Shown piece after piece: positions 51,210 through 62,160 of a DNA stretch of 64,000 nucleotides. Origin of the DNA: Sphaerulina vaccinii (taxonomy: Eukaryota > Ascomycota > Dothideomycetes > Mycosphaerellales > Mycosphaerellaceae); contig JAKUDP010000003.1 in the NCBI GenBank assembly GCA_022570795.1, forward strand, positions 496,001 to 560,000, in the 5' to 3' direction. Below the pieces are notes generated by a model. It was not told where the DNA came from. It searched no databases and saw only the letters and a program-made list of their open reading frames with translations. Both the position numbers and the translations under genes were made by a program. Every line of letters starts with the position of its first letter. Positions within the stretch are counted from its first letter, which is position 1.

Positions 51210-52789
51210 ATGACACAGTATGTTCCCCCACTACAAATTCCTTAACTCTTGGAGGGGCGATATGAGTGACTGTTGAAACCTCACATCGCACATCATCTTC
51301 CAACCTCACTTGGACGCAAACATCTTCCACTTCTCGACAACCACAAAATAACTACGAGCACAAATCAGAGGAGAGACTAACAACATGGCCAGAAAGGTAC
51401 TTCTCCTCGGAGCCGGTTTCGTCGTTCGTCCTACTCTCGTTGAGCTCGACAAGGCTGGCGTCCAAGTCACAGTCGCTTGCCGTACTCTCGAAAGCGCAAA
51501 GAAGCTCGTTACTGGTGACCTCAAGCACGCCAGCGCCATCTCCCTCGATGTCAATGACAGCAAGGCACTGGAATCTGAGATTGCCAAGAATGACTTGGTC
51601 ATCTCATTGATCCCATACACTTTCCACGCTCTGGTCATCAAGGCTGCCATCGCCGTCAAGAAGCATGTTGTCACCACCTCATACGTCTCCCCGGCAATGC
51701 AGGAGCTTGACCAGGCCGCCAAGGATGCCGGCATCACAGTGTTCAACGAGATCGGACTTGACCCAGGTCTTGACCACTTGTACGCTGTCAAGACCATTGA
51801 CGAGGTGCACAAGGCTGGTGGCAAGATCACTGGCTTCTGGTCATACTGTGGTGGTCTTCCAGCCCCAGAGAACTCCGACAACCCTCTCGGATACAAGTTC
51901 TCGTGGTCGCCACGTGGTGTGCTTCTCGCTGCCCGTAACACTGCCACTTTCTACCAGGACAACAAGAAGACCGAGACTGAAGGCAAGGACCTCATGCGAT
52001 CTGCTAAGCCATACTTCATCTACCCAGGATACGCTTTCGAGGCATATCCAAACCGTGACAGCACACCTTACAGACAGCGATACGACATCCCAGAGGCCGA
52101 GACTCTCATCCGTGGTACTCTACGATACCAGGGCAATCCATCGATCGTCCAGACTTTCCGCGACCTTGGTCTCCTCAGCGAAGAGCCAGCAGACTACCTC
52201 AAGCAGCCAATTGCGTGGAAGGAGGCTTTCGCCAAGATCGTTGGCTCTTCCAGCCACGATGTGAAGGATCTCGAGTGGGCTGTCAACTCCAAGACCAAGT
52301 TCACAGACAACGAGGCTAAGGGCCGCATTCTTGCAGGTCTCAGATGGTACGGTCTGTTCAGCGATGACAAGATCGAGCCTCGCGGCACTCCACTTGACGT
52401 CCTGTGCGCTACTCTTGAGAAGAAGCAGCAATATGAGGAGGGCGAGCGTGACTTTGTCATGCTTCAGCACAAGTTCGAGATCACCTGGCAAGACGGCAAG
52501 AAGGAGTTGAGAACTTCGACTCTTGCTGAGTATGGTGCTCCGGAGGGCAGCGGAGGCTACAGCGCCATGGCCAAGCTTGTCGGTGTTCCTTGCGCCGTTG
52601 CTGTTCTGCTTGTGCTTGACGGCACGATCAAGCAGAAGGGTGTCCTTGCACCAGTCACCCCAGAGCTCGTGGAGCCACTTCGTAAGATACTTAAGCTCGA
52701 TCGCACCCAGACACACTTGCTAACTTATCATAGGCGTAGAGTTGGAGAAGAAGTACGGCATCTTCTTGACGGAGAAGACCTTGGCCTAG
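51210..52789 (+). CDS. LYS9: Saccharopine reductase (saccharopine dehydrogenase, NADP+, L-glutamate-forming)
   Basis: The preferred exons are 51210-51217, 51393-52681 and 52734-52789; 450 residues. The last intron (GTAAGA, GCTAAC branch, CATAG) leads to the family end ELEKKYGIFLTEKTLA. The 8-nt first exon (ATGACACA) uses a GTATGT donor and a GACTAAC branch with CAG acceptor, giving MTQKVLLLGAGFV. The alternative is an unspliced start at 51385, MARKVLLLGAGFV, of equal length. The Rossmann start GAGFVVRPT, the NEIGLDPGLDHLYA block and SYCGGLPAPE are diagnostic. The enzyme makes saccharopine from 2-aminoadipate semialdehyde and glutamate in fungal lysine synthesis. Confidence 0.92.
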
Positions 52790-53750
52790 GAGGCCTAGGT
52801 TGTTTTCATCCCTCAGGATTAGCAAGCCAGCGACAGTTCCACCGATCAGTGCATCTTGCCTGGCTCACATCGATAGCTGAAACATGCAGAACAAACAAGT
52901 GGCAAGCGCGATGTGGAGAGGGCGAGACCACAAGTTGGACGGCATTCAGATCACGAGAAATGACAAAAGTCTGCAGATTATATCTGCAAAAAGGCAAAGC
53001 CTCCGTTTCAGGACCTATATCATCAGCATCTACCTATCGAAGACACACCAAGTCGCCATGTCCAAGAAGAGACAGAACCAGCTAAATGCTCGATCCAGAG
53101 CCATGGAGAACTTTACACCTCCTCAGCCTTGTTCGACCGCATGTCTGCGCAGCACCTCAGCTCTAACAGTCTCCCTAACAGCTGGTCAGCACAGTCACAT
53201 CCTCACCTTCCCGCAGCAGCGACCACTTACGGTAGCTTCAACTGGCTCGCCAGTATCGTAGCGTCTGCTTGTCTCGCCACAATCAATCTCTGTTCCCTGG
53301 CTTGTAACGACGAGATCTTTCCATCAAACTGGCGTGTCTCGATCTTCTTGATCTGCTTCTTTAAGCGATGTGCAACTTTCCATTTGACTTTGTAGTGCTT
53401 AAGACGGTAGTGATCGACTTCGTGAAGCATGTGGTCTCGTTTGGGTCTAGAGGTTTTGAGCCTTTGGAGGCAGAAGCTTGTCTTGGACCATGCCGAGCAG
53501 GTGGACGACTTGATTTCTGCGATGGTTGGGAGGTAAGGGAGCATTATTCAAAGATGCTCTGGGATAGGAGCTGCTGTTCGTGGATGATATCTCTCAGCCA
53601 GTGAAAATCATTATGTTCTATAGTCAGTAGCAAACCGTATGCATTGATTGTATAGTGCGAGTGCACACTCTGTGCTGCAGATGGCAGTGACAGATGCACC
53701 TGAGAAGCTTCTCTTATCTATCGTAGTCTACATCAGCTGGTTTCTGCTGT
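52790..53750. other. Intergenic stretch with a possible decayed gene
   Basis: On the minus strand a 105-codon frame (53227-53544, starting MLPYLPTIAEIKSS) is rich in Lys/Arg/Gln helices. A neighbouring frame just upstream reads HNDFHWLRDIIHEQQLLSQSIFE before a stop. They may be parts of one broken gene, but no splice joins them cleanly. A plus-strand frame at 53059 overlaps. No family is recognised. Confidence 0.35.
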
Positions 53751-54803
53751 CTACTTGACAGTTCGAATCGGCTTCCACTCCTCGTTCTTCAGAGTAGCGA
53801 AGTCTCTTGCTTTCGCCAGGACGTATAGCATCTTGAGATATGGAACCTCGACTTTCAACACTTCCGCTTTCCTCACAGCATTTCCCAGAATCGACTCAAC
53901 CTCAATCTGCCTTCCATGCCTTATATCCACCAGCATACTAGGCTCCTTCCCGCCGGACTCCAGTCGCTCAATATGCCTAGACATATGATACTCGATTTCA
54001 TCCTCGGTAGTCATGTTCGGATAACCAGCTGCAGTAGCGATACGACCGACTTCTCTCATCACGTCTCTCGCAACTTGGGCCGCGAAAGTGGAAGAGCGTA
54101 GAAGGTTGCCATCATCGCAGAGGCTCAATGCGGTCATGGGATTGAAAGAAGCGTTGACAGAGAGCTTGATCCAGCGACGGGCTTGGATGTCATCGTGAAC
54201 TGGTGCTTTGGCGCCGAATTTCGTGAAGATATCTGAAAGACGCTGGACTTGGGCTTTTGCTTCGGGACTTGCGTTGGCTGGGTATATGCCGATCTCGAAT
54301 TGCTCGAGAGGGGTGCCGTGCTCAACGACTCCTGGCTCGACTTGTGTCGTTGGTAGGTATACGACTCCGGATATGATGGTGTTGCTAGGAAATTTGGCAG
54401 CATAGGCTTCTTCTATCGCTATGCCGTTGTGAGCAAGTACAATGGCTGTCTTGCCAGGCGTCACGGCGTCCGCGATCAGATCTTCTGTGCCTGGGAAGGC
54501 TTTCGATGCTACAAGGACATAGTCGTACGGACCATAGTCTTTTGCCTCGGAGCAGTTCTTGACAACGTTTGGTCGTGTGCGGACATGACCCCATTTGGCT
54601 GATCTCATCAGGATACCTTTCTCCTTGACTGCATCGTAGTTCGTGCGGCAGACCTATTGGAACAGATGAGCATGGTTGTTGTGTGCGATTACCAGTAACC
54701 AGGCTCTCGTGCTTACCGTGGTCACACTGGCGCCGCCTTTTTCCAGTATCACGGCGTAGACACAGCCAACGCCGCCTGTGCCAAACACCAACACTTTCGC
54801 CAT
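53751..54803 (-). CDS. Ketopantoate-reductase-like protein (2-dehydropantoate 2-reductase family)
   Basis: Exons 54717-54803 and 53751-54653 (63-nt phase-0 intron, GTAAGC donor, AATAG acceptor); 329 residues. The first exon supplies the Rossmann NADP site MAKVLVFGTGGVG and the join GGASVTT-VCRTNYDA. Later segments are VASKAFPG, AHNGIAIEE, KLSVNASFNPMTALS (catalytic Lys and Asn region) and the C-terminal EPSMLVDIRHGRQIEVE. The family reduces ketopantoate to pantoate in coenzyme A synthesis, but fungi have several paralogues, some acting on other ketoacids, so pantothenate synthesis is only likely. Confidence 0.85.
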
Positions 54804-55199
54804 TTTGTTGCAGGAGTCATGATGGTGGATGATGTGTTCAAGCTGATCATGCATGAGTCGTAGCGTTATCTGCTTGCTGAGACAAGCGATCTCGGACCTG
54901 GAGGCCGAGATTCTGCGAGGCCTACTTCTTCACTCCAATATGATTTAGGTCAGCATGCACATGATATGTGTTGCAGACCACAGTTGGTTCTGAAGAAATG
55001 GATCCGTAATCGAGACTGGGGCATGCCTCCATTTCAGAAGCAGTACAGACTAGTGGCTATCTACACAGCACACAGGACACTGAAAGTCCAACTTGCATGA
55101 ATCTAGCGACATCTTAACCGCCATGAAAACCTGTCATCCAGTCTACCTTCCCACAACTCTGAGCCTATTCCAGAGATGATACCTTTCAAGACCATTCTC
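54804..55199. other. Intergenic stretch
   Basis: Upstream flank of the reductase-like gene and 3' flank of SNU13. No feature is seen. Confidence 0.35.
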
Positions 55200-55638
55200 T
55201 CAGATCGCAAGCCTCTCCACTCTGTCCTTCATAGCATTGATCTGCCCTTGCAACTCGCTGGCCTCGTTACTAGTGATGCTGGCTGCAATGACAGCCCGAC
55301 TGACACCACATGCCCTGCCCAGTGCCGTCTTGCTAGGTACGTAGACATATCCGACGTTCATGTCCTCGCACAATAGTGGCAGATGAAGGAGGATCGCGAG
55401 TGGTTCGGTGTCGCCCGCTAGCACGAGGAGCTCGGCGGTACCTCGAGTGAGCGTTTTGGTGACTATGTAGAATGTCAGTGCCCCTTCTATGCCTCTGGTA
55501 TGACCTTGACAGGTACACACCTTCATTGGCGCCCTTCTTCATTTGACGAGAGTGCGATGCTTGCTGCACCAAGTCGAGCAGTTCTGGAGCCATGCCTTGG
55601 TCCGCGAGCGGCCAGGCAGTAGATGTTTCGGTAGACAT
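55200..55638 (-). CDS. SNU13: U4/U6.U5 snRNP and box C/D snoRNP protein Snu13 (15.5K, L7Ae family)
   Basis: Exons 55521-55638 and 55200-55462 (58-nt phase-1 intron, GTGTGT donor, CACTGAC branch, CATAG acceptor) give 126 residues, the same length as yeast Snu13. The L7Ae fold shows the kink-turn-binding KKGANEVTKTL (across the splice), LAGDTEPLAILLHLPLLCED and VPSKTALGRACGVSR, then AASITSNEAS. The protein binds kink-turns in U4 snRNA and box C/D snoRNAs. It is the least variable protein in the window; both family and splice are secure. Confidence 0.95.
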
Positions 55639-55947
55639 TGCTGGTGACTTGTTGTTGGCTCACCACAGCGTTGGATCACGGCCTTGATTGTGGAAAGACA
55701 AGAAGAGAGAACCACGATTGAAGGGACGAAAAGTATTCTGCTCAAGACCCAAGTGCTTATGTCAGCATGTGTGCTATTTTCTCTCCAGTCGCGTCTTGCA
55801 TTCGCGAACATCAATCACCATCGAAAACGCGTCTTTGCACGTCCGCATTGTCAGGGACTTCAGCTCAGCACAGTATGAGATGGAGCTTCTGCCTCTACCA
55901 TTACGACACGCGAGAGGAATAACATGATCATGAACGAAATACTGGGC
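55639..55947. other. Intergenic stretch between SNU13 and the P450
   Basis: SNU13 upstream region and P450 3' flank. No feature is seen. It is the left border of the aromatic-metabolism group. Confidence 0.35.
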
Positions 55948-57568
55948 CTATACTATGCTACGCTTTCTGATACCAAGCCACACTTCATCTGGCTTCTTTG
56001 AGAATCCCTCATGCGACTCGATCTTCTGCTGGTATAGCTCGAAATCGTATCTATGAAATGCTGTCCCGACGATGAGTGCCAGCTCCATATGAGCGACATT
56101 CTGGCCAACACAAGCACGAGGTCCGAAACTGAAAGGATTGAAGCAAATCTTCTGGCGTGTCGTCAAGTTCTCGGGCAGCCATCGATCAGGTCTGAATTCC
56201 TCTACATCGGGACCCCAAACATCTGCGTCGTGGTGGATGGTGAAACTGGGTACTGACATGACAGTACCTCGTGGAAAGTAATCACCCTGGTAGCTGACTC
56301 CTGCTGAAGTCACAATGCGAGGGAGTCCAATGGCAGATGTGGAGTGCAGCCTCATCGCCTCGTCAATGCAGCGCCTCAGGAAAGGGAGATTCTTGACCTG
56401 GTCGTGAGAGGCAATCTCATCGGTGGCTGGAATTGTGGAGTCCAGCTCTGCTTGTAGGCGTGGTATGATCGTGCCTGGCGCTGCTCGTTCTCCGTGAAGG
56501 ATCCAGTAGAACGTAGCAGCAGCTGTGTTCGAGACAGTGTCACTGCCAGCAATGAGCTGTGTCAGCGCCTCTGAGATCAGCTCATCTCGTGGCATTGGGT
56601 TGCCTCTGCCATCCTTGGCGTTGACAAGCATGTCAAGGATGTCGTGGCGCTCACTATGATGCTGTCCTTTCTCGCTTGCATCGAGTCTCTTGTTTACGGC
56701 AACAGTGGCAATGCCGTGGAGGTTGCGAACAGACTGGAGACCGTTTCGGAAGAAGGGATCCGGCAAATACTTGGCCCACGGTCGGAGTGGAAGCAGAAGA
56801 CCAAGAGTCGAGCTCACTTCACCTCTTCGATTCAGCGTCTCGGCACCGGATGCGAGGACAATTGGACCATTTGGTTCGACTTGTGCTTCACACTCGTCTC
56901 GACCTTTGTCCACCATGCCGAAAGGCGCACCAAACGCGAGATCGCCAATGATATCGAACGCAATGTATGTGCACCACGGCATCATATTCAGTCTCGAGAA
57001 ACCGCTTCGCTCAGTCGGATGAGACGAGATACGATCCAGTTGTCGAACCCATCGTCGAAGGTTATCAGCCATATGCGTCTCGAAGGCATGCACGGATGTT
57101 GGTGAGAAGGCATGGGCGATGATCTTGCGTTTCCTCGTGTGCTCTGGCCGATCGCGAACATTGAAGACACCTGGCACACCCGATACGAAGGCCTCGTAGA
57201 AGTGGCTGGAATCACATCAGTACCGCATCGAAAACAATGGAGGACTCCACATACTCCTTCAGGAAGCCATTGCCATGGGCATAAACGGTCTGCAAGCCTT
57301 CCGGTTCAGCTATGGAGATATGGTTATAGCCCACCCGGACTACTTTGCCGTATTTCCTATGAGCATAATCCACCCAAGCGAACTTCTTGCCATTCCTCGC
57401 TCCTAACGCCAACCAGATGTTCGTGAATTTGGCAAGGAATGGTCCTGGAATATGCTGGAGGTGCTTGTATGTCGTGAAATATGGAAGCACGTAATAAAGA
57501 ACAAGCCAAACTGGTGCGAGTACTGCCGCGATGATGAGATACTTTTGGAGTGCCATTGCCATTGTCAA
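55948..57568 (-). CDS. CYP53-type cytochrome P450 (probable benzoate 4-monooxygenase)
   Basis: Exons 57255-57568 and 55948-57205 (49-nt intron, GTATGT donor, TCCAG acceptor) give 523 residues. The N-terminus is a membrane anchor (LIIAAVLAPVWLVLYYVLPY). The section YAHRKYGKVVRVGYNHISIA, HGNGFLK-DHFYEAFVSG (across the splice) and RDRPEHTRKRKIIAHAFS is of CYP53 type. General P450 motifs are the I-helix AGSDT (about 324), ExxR in DEAMR (about 390), FRPDRW and the heme loop FSFGPRACVGQ. CYP53 enzymes hydroxylate benzoate and relatives at the para position and feed the protocatechuate pathway or detoxify plant aromatics. Family is confident; exact substrate is inferred. Confidence 0.85.
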
Positions 57569-58089
57569 TGTGAATTTGCAGTGTCGTCTGTCAGCTGCTT
57601 ACTGCAAGACATATACAGCTGCTTACCTTCCAGAGGTACACGATACGAGACTCAGCTACACTCGCCTCCGAGATATCGGTGGATCCGGCCCACTCTTGCT
57701 GTGCATCTCGCTATACAGTGAAGTCTGAGAGACGTGGTGTGAGGTCGCACACGGTGTCTCGTCTTCTGGGTGGCCTACTGACGCTTGGTCCCCGCCCCCA
57801 CTTTTGCTTGCTTGCAGGGCCATGCCTATCTGGAACATCTCACCTACCTATCGACCATCTCAGTAATGATCTGTAGTGATCGCTATGAATCTATCGGCAT
57901 CTCACCCGGTGTGTGGAGCGCGACGCAACGCGTGCTCATGCTTTGTGATACTATCACGAGCACCCGTGCCTATGGCCGAATTCAGCTGGGGCATTTCACT
58001 TCAACCCATAACGCAACTAGCAAGAAAACGTCCAGGTATTGGCTACTCGAATATCCGAATGCAACATACGCGTCTGGCAAAGTCTCAAG
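57569..58089. promoter_or_regulatory. Divergent promoter between the P450 and the salicylate-type monooxygenase
   Basis: A 521-bp head-to-head spacer. It could carry co-regulation of two aromatic oxygenases. Short CGG/CCG-containing stretches are present (for example 'atcggtggatccggcc' near 57674), but no defined operator can be assigned by eye. Confidence 0.4.
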
Positions 58090-59550
58090 ATGTTTCACGG
58101 CATCGAGGTTCTATCGCAGCGTCGTCTGCCTGAGGCAAATCAGCTCAGCGTATGCGCAACACCCCGGATCGAGAGCAGCAGAGACTGACATCGAAACTAG
58201 ATCGTGATTGTTGGAGCTGGCCTTGGAGGTCTTGGAGCGGCGATCGCCTTGCTCCTTGCTGGACACAATGTTCATGTGCTGGAATCAGCGTCCCAGATTG
58301 GGGAAGTAGGAGCAGGTATTCAAGCTCTGCCAAACTCAAGTCGAGTGCTCATACAATGGGGCCTTGGACCAAGGCTGTCGAAGGTGGCAACTATTCCAGT
58401 ACAAGTAGAGATGCTGGGCTGGAAAGGCAATGTCATCACACAGCATGACTTCAATGCGGCGAGCAAGGAGTATGGCGCTCCGTTCTGGGACTTCCATCGA
58501 GCGGATCTCCATGGCGCTCTGCTAGATCGAGCACGAGAAATGGGCTGCACCTTCCAGACCAAGGCACGAGTCATCAATGTGGATACTTCCGGTTCTACTA
58601 CTGCAACAGTTCTGCTATCTTCAGGCGACAAACTCGTTGCCGATCTTGTGGTGGGCGCGGATGGTATTCATTCGAAGTGTCGTGAGATCATGCTCGGCCG
58701 ACCTAGCCCTCCAGTTGCGACCGGTGACTTGGCTTATCGTGTTCTGCTCAGCACCGAGGGCATGCAAGACGACCCGGACCTGGCTCCTTTCCTACAGAAC
58801 CACCATGTGCGATACTGGATGGGGCCTGGTGCTCATGCTGTCAGCTATGTCTTACGAAATGGCAAGCAAGTCAATGTTGTCCTCCTCGTGCCAGACGATA
58901 TACCAGAAGGCACTAGCATCGTTGACGGCAACGTTGAGGAGATGCAAGCACTGTTCCAGCAATGGGACCCGCGAATCCCCAAGCTTCTACAATACTGCCA
59001 GTCCGTGCAGAAGTGGCGGCTATGCTATCGCCCTGGCCTGGAACGGCCGTGGTCCAATGACGCTGGCACTTTCGCGCTCTTGGGCGATGCTGTACATGCA
59101 ACGCTCCCGTACTTAGCAAGTGGTGCTGGTATGGCTCTCGAAGATGGCGCTGTACTCGGGCATTGCTTTTCACGTGTGAGTGATAAGTCTACGCAATCTA
59201 AGAAGCAAGCTTTGGCTGTGTATGAGGAATGTCGCCGGGCTCGAACAGAAAGCATTGTGGAGCGAGGCAACGTGCAGCAGTACCTATATCACGTCGACGA
59301 TGGCGCAGAACAGGAAGCCAGAGACGCACGATTTCAAGCCTTTGAACAACTCGAGAAGCACATCGAAGCTGGTAGCATCTCGATAGAGGACGCTCAACCA
59401 CCAGCCAACCTGGATGTGGGATCTGATCCGCTTGCTTGGCGACGTTTTGGTGTTGGAAGGTGGCTGATTGATTATGACTGCCTGGCCGATGTGAAGAACA
59501 ACTGGGCGCATAGGCAGAGCACTGATTCTCAAACAAGAGCGTCGTTGTGA
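58090..59550 (+). CDS. FAD-dependent monooxygenase, salicylate 1-hydroxylase type
   Basis: Exons 58090-58149 and 58201-59550 (51-nt phase-0 intron, GTATGC donor, GACTGAC branch, ACTAG acceptor) give 469 residues. The first exon adds MFHGIEVLSQRRLPEANQLS and the join completes strand 1 of the FAD fold, IVIVGAGLGGLGAAIAL (GxGxxG). Further group A flavoprotein motifs are GADGIHSKCRE (the DG motif, about residue 160) and LLGDAVHATLPYLASGAG (the GD motif, about 300). Members decarboxylate and hydroxylate salicylate to catechol or 6-hydroxylate related acids using NAD(P)H. Without the short exon the protein would lack a start Met, so it was added. Confidence 0.82.
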
Positions 59551-59758
59551 GACCACAAACACGCAGCAATCTCTATTGCAGTCGCATCTTGAATGCTTCA
59601 ATAAATGCCTCAATCGACATTGGCGTGAGTTTTTATCGACTCATCGCACTTGGAGCAGGTGCTACGAACACATTACAAATCAAAATGGTCAGGAGTGTAT
59701 CAAGAAGCACAGCACGGTCATGGACGCGATGAAGTTTCAGTAATGCGTTCTTGCGTCT

Positions 59759-61696
59759 CTACAGTAACAGGAACCCACCATAGTACTGCTGTAACCATGA
59801 CGAGGCTTTCGTCGCGCTGGCTTCACCTTGCGCAGCGTCAAACGAACACACGCTACCCACGTATCCATCTGGGCGAACGTTCAAGATCGCCACTTCGGTA
59901 CCACTCAGCTGGCCAACCCACTTCTCTGTACACATCCTGCTGTTAGAGTTCTTCGACGCCTGGTCGTCCATATATATCGTCCACTTGCTCTTTTCCAGAA
60001 TAGATGGCAGATGCGCAATCTCGAAACTGGACTTGGCCGCACTTGTGACAAGCGCAAAGGTGAAGAGCTTGCTCGCTGCTGTATAGCGCTCTGGGCGTAC
60101 GTACTCGTCCGACTCAGCGATCGGGACTGGTCTCTTCTGGTACGACTTCTCTGCTGCAGTCGACACTGAAGAGAGTAGAGACTGTGTGATGCCATCGCTG
60201 ACAGCCGAAAGGAACGGCATCGCCTGCGCCACATCCGAGCAGAAGAAATACATCCTGAACTGTCCAAGCATCGGTATATCAAGCTGGATATCTACTGGAT
60301 TCGCATCGATATACCGGCTGACCTTTGCTGGTGGTAGCAAGCATCCTGGCTGCACAACGTACCTCCCCGGGGCCTCATTGAGTATATTCTGGTCATACTC
60401 CACACCTACGCCAGAAATGAAGCGAACATGCTTGAGAAAGTTCTGCGCCAAAGCTTCGGGATCGCCATCATGGAAAGCGTTCGCGTGCTCGAGATCGAAG
60501 CTGATCAGATCCTGAGCGATCTTTCGCCGTTCTTGCTCATATGTGGAAAGGATCTTGGGCTGTGCGAGGCCGCGAATGACAAGATTGAGCTTCCATGCCA
60601 GATTCAAAGAGTCATGCATTGAGGTGTTCATGCCTTGAGCAGCTTTTGGCGAATGAGTGTGCGAAGCATCACCGGCTATGAGTACTCTTTGGCTGTCGTC
60701 TGTAAAGCGGTTTGCCACACGCTGTCCGATCTGATATATACCAAACCATTCCACACTGGTCCACGAGAGTGTGAATGGCTGCAGGATTTGTCGTGCTCTC
60801 TCCATGACATACTCCTGGGTTGCCTCAGCCTTGGAAATGGCAGCGCCGTCTTCGGACTTCAGCTCAATATAAAGCCTGGTCATATTGCGCTCTCGAGGTA
60901 TGCACAAGATGTTGCCATACTTGTGAGAGTAGACTACAGCTTTGCTCCAGAGATCGGGAAAGTCAGTCTTGACCTCGCCATCTAGCACACCCCAGATCGC
61001 TTCGGTTGAGCCGCCTTCTGCAACTGCTCCTGGTATGCTACGTCTTACTTGCGAATGCGCGCCATCGCAGCCGACAAGATAATCCGCGGAGATCCTCTCT
61101 CTGTCGCCAGTCCGAACATCTTCGTACTCTATCCAGATCGCTTGATCCTCATCCTGATACGCCAAGAATTCCGAGTTGCGTTGCACTTCCACACCTCGAC
61201 TCTGCAGATCGTCTAGAAACACTTCTTCGACCATTCCTTGATGCACAAGCAGGATATATGGGTCAAGCAAGTCCACAACAGGCGGATAATGGACTTCTCG
61301 ACTCGTTCTTCGCAAAGGACTGTCCGCCGTTGAGCTCCAGAAACAAATGTCGTGAATCTGGACACCTCTTTCGAGCAAAGGACCTGCAAGGCGCATCTGT
61401 CGAAGTGTCTCGATTGTCTTTGGCTGCAGTCCATCTGCTCTTCCTGTCGATGTCTTGTCCGATCTATTGTCAAGAATTGTCGTTTTGATCCCGAATCGAA
61501 CCAAATTGGCTGCTAGCATCAGACCAGCTGGCCCAGCTCCTACAATGACAACCTCATGATCGTGCTCCAGTGAGCCATTGCTCGACAGTCTCCTGAGAAC
61601 TCCAGGCGACATGCTGTGATTGAGCTTTGGTGCCTTGCCGTTGCCGTTGCTGTAGCTTGGAGGTAGCGTATCTGGGACCTGTCTCTTGCTGGCCAT
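59759..61696 (-). CDS. FAD-dependent monooxygenase, phenol 2-monooxygenase / 3- or 4-hydroxybenzoate hydroxylase type
   Basis: A 645-residue intronless protein with three regions: a disordered start (about 1-45), the FAD fold (VVIVGAGPAGLMLAANL, about 48-64; CDGAHSQVRRSIPG, about 210; IAGDASHTHSPKAAQGMN, about 340) and a C-terminal thioredoxin-like dimerisation domain (about 450-645, ending with NVRPDGYVGSV). This three-part plan is that of phenol hydroxylase and of fungal 4-hydroxybenzoate 3-hydroxylase (PhhA-like). Next to a CYP53 enzyme, conversion of 4-hydroxybenzoate to protocatechuate is the simplest guess. No peroxisomal or mitochondrial signal is obvious. Confidence 0.82.
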   Translation of the reverse strand: MASKRQVPDTLPPSYSNGNGKAPKLNHSMSPGVLRRLSSNGSLEHDHEVVIVGAGPAGLMLAANLVRFGIKTTILDNRSDKTSTGRADGLQPKTIETLRQMRLAGPLLERGVQIHDICFWSSTADSPLRRTSREVHYPPVVDLLDPYILLVHQGMVEEVFLDDLQSRGVEVQRNSEFLAYQDEDQAIWIEYEDVRTGDRERISADYLVGCDGAHSQVRRSIPGAVAEGGSTEAIWGVLDGEVKTDFPDLWSKAVVYSHKYGNILCIPRERNMTRLYIELKSEDGAAISKAEATQEYVMERARQILQPFTLSWTSVEWFGIYQIGQRVANRFTDDSQRVLIAGDASHTHSPKAAQGMNTSMHDSLNLAWKLNLVIRGLAQPKILSTYEQERRKIAQDLISFDLEHANAFHDGDPEALAQNFLKHVRFISGVGVEYDQNILNEAPGRYVVQPGCLLPPAKVSRYIDANPVDIQLDIPMLGQFRMYFFCSDVAQAMPFLSAVSDGITQSLLSSVSTAAEKSYQKRPVPIAESDEYVRPERYTAASKLFTFALVTSAAKSSFEIAHLPSILEKSKWTIYMDDQASKNSNSRMCTEKWVGQLSGTEVAILNVRPDGYVGSVCSFDAAQGEASATKASSWLQQYYGGFLLL

Positions 61697-62160
61697 TCTG
61701 GAGTCCTGCCATTCTTGTGTTCGACTTTACATGCTACACCATTCTACGACACCTCGCGTAGCGTTCGTGAAGGTGGCGTATGCTGGAAATCCGAAGCCGA
61801 CAATCCTTGTCAGAGCTCGAGCTCGATAGGGCAAACTCAAGTCCCACTTTCGCCTTCGGCCCTTCATGCACTTCATTTGCGCAACCCGACATGCTTGTTT
61901 CGCGCAGCATTATTGATTGCCTTCCCAAGTATGACAGCATGAAGTTTGTCAGGCATTGAAATCATGGGCAACCTGGGTAGCTGTACGAGAGCGTCCCCAG
62001 ATTCCAAGGAGACATGGGCAGCTTATCGGCCTAGCGGGCAGCTTTTGCTACCATTCAATGCCTTGCGGACCACAAACGCGTTCTCTACCATTCGCTATCG
62101 TATGACATTGACACTCCACGGCTAGATACAGTTCACGAGAAGTAGACAAATTGCAGAAAC
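61697..62160. promoter_or_regulatory. Divergent promoter between the second monooxygenase and the deacetylase-like gene
   Basis: A 464-bp head-to-head spacer. No TATA box or clear palindrome is seen. The arrangement repeats the head-to-head pattern of the P450/monooxygenase pair. Confidence 0.4.

Noticed and set aside
52682..53085. Long LYS9 read-through tail
   Set aside because: The intron at 52682-52733 restores the conserved C-terminus; the read-through sequence has no family match.
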